From CAYVWB01 sp964455395 (lineage in GTDB: Bacteria; Desulfobacterota; Desulfovibrionia; Desulfovibrionales; Desulfovibrionaceae), in contig CAYVWB010000013.1 of the NCBI GenBank assembly GCA_964455395.1, positions 1 to 64,000 of the forward strand: DNA of 64,000 nucleotides. The letters run 5' to 3'. The notes under the pieces are model-generated. The model did no database searches. It worked only from the letters and a program-made list of their open reading frames with translations, and was not told the origin of the DNA. Below are positions 34,782 through 42,095 of this stretch, in pieces. The translations under genes and the position numbers were made by a program. The stretch's first letter is position 1. Each line of letters begins with the position of its first letter.

Positions 34782-35597
34782 CTACTCGTCGGCTTTGGCT
34801 TGATCCCACAGGTGGTTGAGCTCGTCCAGGGACATGTCGGCCACGTCGCGGCCCTGGGCGCTGGCGGCGGCTTCCATCATCTCGAACCGTCTGAGGAACT
34901 TGAGGTTGGCGAAGTCCAACGCGGCGTTGGCTTTGATTTTGTGCCGGCGTCCCAGTTCGGCGAGGGTGAAGAGGTAGTCGCCGAACTCGGCTTCCATGGC
35001 GGCTTGGTCGCCGTCGGCCACGGCTGCTTCCCATTCGCGCCATTCGTCGTCCAGCTGTGTGCGAAGATCCTCGTCGCTGGCCCAGGTGAAGCCGTTGCGG
35101 GCGGCCTTGGAGTGGATGCGGTACGCCTTCAGCAGGGGCGGCAGGCCCTTGGGGAGGCTGTGGAACACGCCTTTGCGCGGCGGCTGGGCAGCGTCCGTCG
35201 CCCCGTCGTCGCCTTGACGTTCGCGGCGTTTGATGCGCTCCCAGTTGGCGAGGACTTCGCTTGCGTCCTGCACCGTGGTCTCTCCGAAGACGTGGGGATG
35301 GCGGCGGATCATTTTTTCGCGCGCGCTGACAAGCGCCTGTTCGAGGAAGGCGTCTGGTTCGCGACCGGGCTCCTTTTCGTAGCACCGCGCCAGAAAGCTC
35401 AGCAGGAACATGAGATCGCCGAGTTCCTCGGCGGCTTCGGCGGCGTCCCCGGCGCGGATGGCCTCCACCAGCTCGAAGGCTTCTTCCACAATGTAGTCGC
35501 AGAGGGTCAGAGGCGTCTGTTCCTGATCCCATGGACAACCGCCGGGGGCGAGGAGGGCGTCGATGACTTCAAGGAGTCTGTCGTAGGAGTCGCTCAC
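34782..35597 (-). CDS. mazG: Nucleoside triphosphate pyrophosphohydrolase MazG
   Basis: A 271-residue protein with two MazG folds in tandem. The first has the EExxE...ExxD metal-binding set (EEAFELVEAI, then EELGDLMFLL) after the signature GGCPWDQEQTPLTL. The second half is related (DDEWREWEAAVAD, then AEFGDYLFTL). MazG hydrolyses NTPs to NMP and pyrophosphate and clears aberrant nucleotides. It lies 24 bases after the cvpA gene on the same strand, so both may be in one transcript. Confidence 0.92.
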   Translation of the reverse strand: MSDSYDRLLEVIDALLAPGGCPWDQEQTPLTLCDYIVEEAFELVEAIRAGDAAEAAEELGDLMFLLSFLARCYEKEPGREPDAFLEQALVSAREKMIRRHPHVFGETTVQDASEVLANWERIKRRERQGDDGATDAAQPPRKGVFHSLPKGLPPLLKAYRIHSKAARNGFTWASDEDLRTQLDDEWREWEAAVADGDQAAMEAEFGDYLFTLAELGRRHKIKANAALDFANLKFLRRFEMMEAAASAQGRDVADMSLDELNHLWDQAKADE

Positions 35598-35621
35598 GCA
35601 AGGGCTCCGGGGTGATCGGGT

Positions 35622-36311
35622 TCATCCCACGACGCCGGCGTCCGTCCCCTGACGGGGCGGAGCTGGGGTGGGATCCGGCGGCAGTTGCCCCGGTCCAGGC
35701 TTGGAACCGGGGTGGAAGCGCTTCCACAACGGCTCCTGGGGCGTTTCGGGCGCGGTTTCGTTGCGCGCTTCGGGAGCAGGCTGGACGCCGGGGGCGTTGG
35801 TTCCGGACTCGCCGCCGGAGTCATCGGATTCGGGCGTGAATTCGCGGATGGCCTTGGGCGCGTATTCCTTGAGATACTCCGTGTACTGACGGATGTACGG
35901 CGCAAGCTGGGAGGTGCGCGCCTCTTCGGAGTTGGGGAAGACGGCCACCAGCAACCAGAACGCGACAGCGCAGATGAGGCCGCCTTTGGCGAGCCCGAAG
36001 AGGCCGCCGCCGAGGTGGTCCAACCAGCCGGCCATGAGCGAGCGCGCCACCTTGCGCAACAGGCTCGCCGCCACCGAGACCGCCAGCAACACGCCGAGGA
36101 AGATGACGGCGTAGGCGGCGATGGTGGCCCAGCGAGGATCGCCGAGCAACCGTTCCAGCTGGGGGACGATCTGCTCGTAACGGGTGATGGCGAGGTAGAC
36201 GCCGAGGATCACGCCGCCAAGCGAGGCCACCTCCACGATGAACCCGCGGAAGAGACCGCGGATGGCGCTGAGGGCGAGGATGACCACGAAAATGATGTCG
36301 AGTATGTTCAT
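35622..36311 (-). CDS. cvpA: CvpA family membrane protein
   Basis: A 229-residue inner-membrane protein. The N-terminal 165 residues have four hydrophobic helices in the CvpA pattern: NILDIIFVVILALSAIRGLF, VASLGGVILGVYLA, AAYAVIFLGVLLAVSVAASL and GGLFGLAKGGLICAVAFWLL. A Pro/Glu/Thr-rich cytoplasmic tail follows. CvpA proteins are linked to colicin V production and envelope integrity; the biochemical role is unclear. It is upstream of mazG and divergent from the HDOD gene at 36535. Confidence 0.85.
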   Translation of the reverse strand: MNILDIIFVVILALSAIRGLFRGFIVEVASLGGVILGVYLAITRYEQIVPQLERLLGDPRWATIAAYAVIFLGVLLAVSVAASLLRKVARSLMAGWLDHLGGGLFGLAKGGLICAVAFWLLVAVFPNSEEARTSQLAPYIRQYTEYLKEYAPKAIREFTPESDDSGGESGTNAPGVQPAPEARNETAPETPQEPLWKRFHPGSKPGPGQLPPDPTPAPPRQGTDAGVVG

Positions 36312-36534
36312 CGGCTGGTCTGACGACGGGTTGATGGTGCGCCGGGAAAGCGCCGCTCATGGCAGGTCTGTACCAGAAGCTTCTCGGAAAAGGAAGTCTT
36401 TCTCCAGTCGCAAAGGTCCCTTGCGTTCCCTCCTTGCGGGGCGTATACAGCACGGTATGGGGGAATGGACGCAGCGTGCGTTCCGTACCGTCGCCCCCCT
36501 CCAGGCATTGCATTCCCCAGAGAATCGGACCGCC

Positions 36535-37797
36535 ATGGGCATCGTCAGCATCTGCTCTCTCCAGCCGGGCATGGAGCTCGCCACAGATATCGTCGACCGC
36601 AACGGCCGCAAGCTGGTCGCTGCGGGGGTGGTGCTTGACGAGCAGCATATGCGCATCCTTCGCATCTGGGGCGTTTCCGAAGCGGACGTGGTGGGCGTCA
36701 ACGAGGAGGAAACGCAGGAGCGCAGCCTTGCGGAAATGGACCCCGCGCTGGTCAAGGCCGTCAAGCGTCATCTCGTGGCGCGGTGCGCGTACAGCAACCT
36801 GGAAGCGCGGTCCGTCCGGGAGCTGCTGCGTTTCCTGCTGCTGCACAACGCCCGCGAAGCCGAGCGCCAAGGCCTGACGCCGGAGGATCTGCTGGCGCTG
36901 TCGCCCCCTGCGCCGACGCAAGACCCCACGCCCCTGGACGCCCCCGAGGTGCAGCTCACTCCCCGGGAAATCATCCGCGACGATTTGAAGCTGGGCTCCC
37001 TGCCCGTGGTTTTCCACAAGATCGTCGAGGTGGTGAACGACCCCCGCAGCTGCGCTGCGGACGTCGCCGAGATCATCAACAACGACACGGACCTCGCTGC
37101 GCGTGTGCTGAAGCTGGTCAACAGCCCCTTCTACGGTCTCGGCGTCACCATAGACACGGTTTCGCGCGCCGTAGCCATCCTGGGGAGCAACCAGCTCGTC
37201 TCCTTGGCCATGGGCATTTCGGTGGTCACCTTCTTCCGGGGGATCACCAGCCAACTGGTGGACATGCACGCGTTCTGGCGCCACAGCATCGCCGTGGGCG
37301 TGGGCGCACGGCTCTTGGCCAGCCGCCACTTCGCCGCCAACTCCGAACGGTTCTTCGTGGCCGGCCTGCTCCACGACGTGGGCCGCCTCATGCTCTTCAA
37401 GCTCCTGCCCAGCATCGCCCAGAAAGCCTTCGAACGCGCACAGGAGACAGGCGCGCTCATGGTGGACGCCGAGCGCGAAATCCTCGGTTTCACCCACGCC
37501 GCCCTCGGCGCCGCCTTGCTCAAGGAGTGGCGGCTGCCTCTCTCCCTGGAGAACAACGTGGGACGCCACCACACCGCCACCGCCGCGGCTTCGCCTCAGG
37601 AAGCAGCCATCCTCACCACGGCGGACTGGCTCGCCCACGGCCTGCAAATCGGCTCCAGCGGCGAGGGGTACATGCCCCGCTACGACGACGCCGTCTGGGG
37701 TCTGCTGGACGCGCCCCTCTCCTGTCTGCCTGAAACCGCGGCGCAGATGCGCTCCCAAACCGAACAAATATTCAGGTTCTTCATCACGGATGAGTAA
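36535..37797 (+). CDS. HDOD domain signalling protein
   Basis: A 420-residue cytoplasmic protein. Residues about 1-130 form an N-terminal domain starting MGIVSICSLQPGMELATDIV, typical of HD-GYP/HDOD regulators. Residues about 145-350 are the HDOD domain (LKLGSLPVVFHKIVEVVNDP, LAARVLKLVNSPFYGL, VSRAVAILGSNQLVSLAMGI). A retained LLHDVGRLML gives an HD pair, but the GYP motif is absent. Such proteins usually act as scaffolds in motility or stress signalling. The next gene starts inside its last codons (8-base overlap). Confidence 0.85.
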   Translation: MGIVSICSLQPGMELATDIVDRNGRKLVAAGVVLDEQHMRILRIWGVSEADVVGVNEEETQERSLAEMDPALVKAVKRHLVARCAYSNLEARSVRELLRFLLLHNAREAERQGLTPEDLLALSPPAPTQDPTPLDAPEVQLTPREIIRDDLKLGSLPVVFHKIVEVVNDPRSCAADVAEIINNDTDLAARVLKLVNSPFYGLGVTIDTVSRAVAILGSNQLVSLAMGISVVTFFRGITSQLVDMHAFWRHSIAVGVGARLLASRHFAANSERFFVAGLLHDVGRLMLFKLLPSIAQKAFERAQETGALMVDAEREILGFTHAALGAALLKEWRLPLSLENNVGRHHTATAAASPQEAAILTTADWLAHGLQIGSSGEGYMPRYDDAVWGLLDAPLSCLPETAAQMRSQTEQIFRFFITDE

Positions 37798-38362
37798 CGG
37801 CAAAACCAAACAGGATCTGGAAGACAGGATCCGCACCCTGGAGGAGCAGGCGCGGCTCACTCTGGACATCCTCGAGATGGCCTCCACTCTTGGCGACTTC
37901 CAGACGTCCATCAACAAGCTTCACGAACCCGTCGAAATCTTGCGGGAAACCCTCGGCCGCATCCGCCGGCTGGTGACCTTCACCACCTCCGCCTTCTATC
38001 TCGTCAACGAGGAGACCAGCGACTTCGAGCTCACCCTCTGCGAGCCAAGCCGCCTCGCCGACGTCGTGCGCGCCGAGGTGGACCAGCTCATCGAGACCGG
38101 GGTCTTCGCCTTGGCGTTGCGGGAGAACCGGCCCATCACCGTCTACTCCAGCACCAACGCGCACCGCATCCTGCTGCACGCGCTGGCCACCAGCTCGCGT
38201 ACGCGGGGCATGTTCGTGGGGCTCATGCCCCGCCACGAACGCAACATCAGCTCCGTCTTCCTCGCGCTGCTCTCCATCGTGCTGAAGAACTGCGCCAACG
38301 CCATCGAGAGCTTCGAACTCTACCGCCTTTACCGCGAAGGCCATCGGGCGCCCGAATCGTGA
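37790..38362 (+). CDS. GAF-like sensory domain protein coupled to the HDOD gene
   Basis: A 190-residue protein: a coiled-coil N-terminus (about 5-50, starting KTKQDLEDRIRTLEEQARLT) and a GAF-like fold (about 55-180, with VTFTTSAFYLVNEETSDFEL and the late strands MFVGLMPRHERN). There is no output domain. The ATG lies 8 bases inside the HDOD gene end, so the two are translationally coupled and likely interact. The GAF assignment comes from secondary-structure pattern. Confidence 0.6.
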   Translation: MSNGKTKQDLEDRIRTLEEQARLTLDILEMASTLGDFQTSINKLHEPVEILRETLGRIRRLVTFTTSAFYLVNEETSDFELTLCEPSRLADVVRAEVDQLIETGVFALALRENRPITVYSSTNAHRILLHALATSSRTRGMFVGLMPRHERNISSVFLALLSIVLKNCANAIESFELYRLYREGHRAPES

Positions 38363-38494
38363 CGCGCCCTTCCAGGCGTCGTCGTTCCCATTCCACCCGT
38401 CTTGTGCTAAGCTCATGGGATAATACAGGCGCCCCCCCGCCTCCAACCACGACCATCGCGCCGCCACGCGCCATCAACTCGACCAGAGACGCAC

Positions 38495-38797
38495 GTGCCA
38501 CAAAACGTCCCCAAATACGAACTCATGCAGTGGGTGAAGATGGTGTTGGTGCGCCACGGCGTGGACCTCTCCGCGCTGCAGTTCACCTGCACGCCCACTA
38601 CCGTTTTTCTGTCCGGCCGCCTGCTCAAGGACCCCCGCGGAGAGTTCTCCGTGAACGCGCTGGAGACCATGCTGCGCGAGCTGGAAGGCCCGCCTTACGT
38701 CCTGCGGGTGAACGCGGAGCTGGACAACTGGGTAGTGGAGAGCCGCTTCGGCGAGTGGACGCTGACGCCGCTGAAACGCCAACGTCGGGAGGGGTGA
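38495..38797 (+). CDS. Small BON-like protein
   Basis: A 100-residue protein starting at a GTG with a poor ribosome site; an internal ATG at 38525 is an alternative. The pattern of helix (ELMQWVKMVLVRHGVD), strand pair (CTPTTVFLSGRLLKDP), helix (VNALETMLRELEG) and strand (YVLRVNAELDNWVVE) resembles a single BON domain. No signal peptide. It follows the HDOD/GAF pair after 132 bases. Function unknown. Confidence 0.5.
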   Translation: MPQNVPKYELMQWVKMVLVRHGVDLSALQFTCTPTTVFLSGRLLKDPRGEFSVNALETMLRELEGPPYVLRVNAELDNWVVESRFGEWTLTPLKRQRREG

Positions 38798-38987
38798 CCG
38801 GGGGGTGAGGAGCACTGGAGCGCCACGCCGTCGCGCCGGCGACTCGGGAGGCGGCCCACGTCAGCCGCCACCTCGCGAACCCTTTAAAGCCTTCCATCCC
38901 TGAACTGAAGCGCATATATCGCACGCAGCGGAGACACGCGCGGAGACTGTTCCTCCGCAGCATGGCCCCCGGAGCTGGCGCGTTCGC

Positions 38988-39809
38988 TCAGAACCGCACC
39001 GGTTCGAACGTGCCGTCGGCGAGGTCGAAAAGCAACCCCTCGCCAGGGCGGCCCTTGCCGAGCAGCAAGTGGATGACGCGCGCCGCCTGCAGTGAGCCAG
39101 CCAGCATCACCGTGGGCGCGGGCGTGCCCAACTCGTCCTCCACGCCGCCGCCGGCAGGGAGCAGGTCCGCGGGGCTCAGCCCCCCCGGCGCTGTCACCGC
39201 CACCACGCCGCACCAGCCGGCCACCGCAGCCGTCACCAGAGGGGCGCCGGCGCGTTCGGCAGCGTCTTTCAGGGGTTTGCGGAAATCCAGGCCGCCCAGG
39301 GCGTCCACCACCACGTCAGCGCCCTCCAGAAAGGCGTCCACCGTGGCTTCGGTGAGGAACTCCGCCACAGGCTCGAAGTCCACAGCCGGGTTCAGCCGCG
39401 CCACCCGCGCCGCCGCGGCTTCCGCTTTGGGCCGATCCAGGGCGTCCGTCTCCGAGAGCAGCTGGCGGTTCAGGTTGGAGGGCTCGAAGATGTCGCCGTC
39501 GGCGCCGCGGATGGTCCCCACGCCCATGCGGACCAGAGCCTCCAGGACGTAGCCGCCCAGGCCGCCCAGGCCCACCAGCGCCACGCGGCTCTCCAGCAGA
39601 ACGCGCTGGTCCTCCCGTGTGAGACTCTGTTGACTGCGGCGATAGCGTTCGGGCGTCATGCCGAACTCGATGGCCGCAAGCTGTGTTTCCCGCACGCTCA
39701 CGTCAGCGGCGCGCGCCAGCGTCAGCTCTTCCTCCGGGGCGAGCCAACGCTCCTTGAGGGCGAGTCGTCCCAGCCGTTCCCGCACGAGGGCCATGCCGTA
39801 TTCACTCAT
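38988..39809 (-). CDS. ThiF/MoeB/HesA-type E1-like adenylyltransferase
   Basis: A 273-residue protein. After an extra N-terminal domain of about 70 residues, the E1 core begins YRRSQQSLTREDQRVLLESR. The nucleotide loop VALVGLGGLGGYVLEALVRM follows, with D-G-D and NLNRQLLSE contacts for ATP, and the late GTPAPTVMLAGSLQAARVIH. ThiF-family enzymes adenylate the C-terminus of a sulfur-carrier protein for thiamine, molybdopterin or tungstopterin synthesis. CxxC zinc knuckles typical of MoeB are missing. The N-terminal extension suggests a specialised member. No sulfur carrier gene is adjacent. Confidence 0.82.
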   Translation of the reverse strand: MSEYGMALVRERLGRLALKERWLAPEEELTLARAADVSVRETQLAAIEFGMTPERYRRSQQSLTREDQRVLLESRVALVGLGGLGGYVLEALVRMGVGTIRGADGDIFEPSNLNRQLLSETDALDRPKAEAAAARVARLNPAVDFEPVAEFLTEATVDAFLEGADVVVDALGGLDFRKPLKDAAERAGAPLVTAAVAGWCGVVAVTAPGGLSPADLLPAGGGVEDELGTPAPTVMLAGSLQAARVIHLLLGKGRPGEGLLFDLADGTFEPVRF

Positions 39810-40043
39810 CGTAACCTGCTTTTCCGGACTGGCGCGTCACGCTCGCGTGGTCTTGCTTTGCGGATGGCGCCAAGCCTGGCTTGGGCGTCCTCGGGCGACG
39901 CCTCCGTTGCTTCATCGGGAGGAGCCCCGGGACGTAAGGGGATGGAAGGGGACCACGTGGGGGCTGGGTCCCGCAGCGCACCATACCCTCTCGCGGCCGG
40001 CAAAACAAGCCGCCCCCCTGCCGAAGCCGAGTGCGCAAGCGCT

Positions 40044-40643
40044 TCAGCCCTGGGGAGAGGCTTCGCCGCCGGCGCTTTCCCCGGCTCCGCCCGCGAACAT
40101 GAGTTTGGGGCAACGCGGCTGCAGGTGGCAGACTTCGCACCCGCCAATGTACGGCATATGGGTGAGCATGGCGTACTGCCGCGCCAGGCTGTGTTCGTGG
40201 GTCCAGGCCACGCCGGCTTCCTCCAGAGCCTTCTCCAGAGCGCGGTTGGGCGCAGGCACGGGAGCGCACCCCCCGGCGGAGGCCTCGGGCACGTACTGCC
40301 GCACGGCTGCCATGAGCACGGCTTGCGCCAGGGCCCCCAGCATGAAGGCATGGGATGGCGCGGAGCTCCAGCAGGCGTCTATCTCCTGCTCCACGGTTTC
40401 GTCCAGCCAGACGAGCAATGCCTCCACGCCGCCGGCGTCGATACGTCTGCCGTGGAGCTTGTCCGCCCAGACGTCCAGCCGCCGGGTGAGCTCCGCCGCG
40501 GTCTGGGAGTCCAGCCGATTCGTCTGCGCGAGCTGCATGAAATCCTCCATGTGGAGGGTGGGCGCCATCTCCAGCGGTTCGATGGCATAGCGAGGGCCGC
40601 GGCGTTTTTTCCGTGCGGGACTGGGGGGATTTTGCGGGGCCAT
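40044..40643 (-). CDS. Cysteine-cluster protein of unknown function
   Basis: A 199-residue protein with a basic Pro-rich N-terminus, a helical middle, and a C-terminal CxxC-x5-C cluster (GGCEVCHLQPRCPKL) that could bind a metal or iron-sulfur centre. GGAGT lies upstream of the ATG at 40643. It is separated by 234 gene-free bases from the ThiF-like gene downstream on the same strand. I do not recognise the family. Confidence 0.55.
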   Translation of the reverse strand: MAPQNPPSPARKKRRGPRYAIEPLEMAPTLHMEDFMQLAQTNRLDSQTAAELTRRLDVWADKLHGRRIDAGGVEALLVWLDETVEQEIDACWSSAPSHAFMLGALAQAVLMAAVRQYVPEASAGGCAPVPAPNRALEKALEEAGVAWTHEHSLARQYAMLTHMPYIGGCEVCHLQPRCPKLMFAGGAGESAGGEASPQG

Positions 40644-40806
40644 GGGGACTCCTTGGGAAGGTGAAGAAGACGAAAGCAAGGGGAACAACGGTGCGGGAGC
40701 GGGCGGTATACGTCACGAACAGCGTCTTGTGCAACCCCGTGTCCCTTTACTTTGCGTCGCCTGGGCCCTATACTCCGGAGTGGGCCGCACCCGCAAGGAG
40801 GACGCC

Positions 40807-41127
40807 ATGGGCATCATCGCGCGCACCGTCGAAACGAGCAGCTACGCCTTGGGTCTGGAGGGCTTCACGGACATCTTTCCCCGTCCGCAATTCCTCTCGT
40901 TCAAGGACCTGCCGTACCTGCCGGAGCCCTACACACCGTTGCTGGAGGACGCCGCAGCCATCGCCTCGTCCCTGCGGGCCACGGGAGACGCCCACTGGGA
41001 TGCGAACTTCGTCAACAGAACGCAATCCGGAGCGTTCGCTTTCGCCGGCCCTCCCGGGTTTCCGGAAAACCGCCCCTTGCGCGCGCCGGAGGAATCGTCC
41101 GGCGCCATCTATTCGGGGCTTGTCTGA
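40807..41127 (+). CDS. Small protein of unknown function
   Basis: A 106-residue protein starting MGIIARTVETSSYALGLEGF. A strong AAGGAGG 6 bases before the ATG supports a real gene. It is hydrophilic and rich in Pro, Phe and Ala, without membrane segment or signal. It is divergent from the cysteine-cluster gene across a 163-base promoter region. No family recognised. Confidence 0.55.
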   Translation: MGIIARTVETSSYALGLEGFTDIFPRPQFLSFKDLPYLPEPYTPLLEDAAAIASSLRATGDAHWDANFVNRTQSGAFAFAGPPGFPENRPLRAPEESSGAIYSGLV

Positions 41128-41414
41128 TTCCTGCCCCACCCTGCCGCCCATCGACGGATGACCATGGCGAAAGGGTTGCCCCCGACCGCTTTCCCGAGTA
41201 GAGAAACCCTGCCACGACCCGCCACCACCAGGACGAGGCCGGCGCCTTGGGCGCGTCTCGCAGGCGTTCGACGCTGCGCCCGGTCATGTCGTCCTCGTGT
41301 CGTGGCGCTGAAGTCGCTTGCGGCCACGGCCCCTGTCCCACCAGTTCGCAGCCGGCGCGTCGCTGCTGCACAACCCTGACGCTCTCTGCGGAAGCCGGCG
41401 CACAAGGAGCGCGC

Positions 41415-41801
41415 ATGAGCAAACACGAATTCAAATATCCCAACAAGATCCATTACCGGTACGCCACTGCCAAGAACGCTCCGACGTTCCTCGCGCATGG
41501 GGTGTGGGGCGGTGTGAACGCACACGGCGAAATAGAGCTTAATCTATACACGGAAAGCGACGCGCTCCCCGGAGAATCGGAACAGCTGGTGCATCCCGAC
41601 GGCGGAGTGGGTCCGGAAATCCCCGATCTCCAGGAGGAGACACGCGAAGTGGAGCGCACCGTGCACAGCAAAGTCATCATGAGCTATCACACGGCGCGCG
41701 CCATCGTGGATTGGCTGGAGGACAAGATGCAAATCCTCGAGATGGAGGGGGAGAATCCCTACTTCATGGTGGACGACGACAACGCCGGTCCTGCGCAGTG
41801 A
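41415..41801 (+). CDS. Small acidic protein of unknown function
   Basis: A 128-residue protein beginning MSKHEFKYPNKIHYRYATAK, with AAGGAG ahead of the ATG. The pattern VWGGVNAHGEIELNLYTESD, then VHSKVIMSYHTARAIVDWLE, suggests a small alpha/beta domain resembling DUF3467-like proteins, but the match is not firm. The C-terminus is very acidic. It is monocistronic in appearance. Confidence 0.55.
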   Translation: MSKHEFKYPNKIHYRYATAKNAPTFLAHGVWGGVNAHGEIELNLYTESDALPGESEQLVHPDGGVGPEIPDLQEETREVERTVHSKVIMSYHTARAIVDWLEDKMQILEMEGENPYFMVDDDNAGPAQ

Positions 41802-41955
41802 GCCGAACGCGCGCTCAGGTGAATGCTGCTGCGCGCCCTATTGAACGAACATTCACTCCCTCTCGACACGCCAAACGTCTTGACTTTTCGAGGCGTTGCA
41901 CCCTGGTCCCCGCCACATAGCACGAGGCTGGGACGCCTGCTGTCTGAACGTGTTG

Positions 41956-41988
41956 TTGACGTGCTTGGAAATACCCTATAGGATTTCC
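41956..41988 (+). promoter_or_regulatory. Promoter with dyad upstream of the GGDEF-EAL response regulator gene
   Basis: TTGACG (41956-41961) and TATAGG (41977-41982) with a 15-base spacer form a weak promoter. The -10 box is enclosed by an inverted repeat GGAAAT (41967-41972) and ATTTCC (41983-41988), a possible operator. The leader to the start codon at 42096 would be about 105 bases. Confidence 0.45.
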
Positions 41989-42095
41989 CCAACAACGCGA
42001 GCGGCCATGCGTCCAGCACCCTGACCGGCAGCCTTCCGGGCCCGCCGGACTCCCGGATCGCGACATGCCCGAAGCGACGCCCCCACAAGGCGTCG

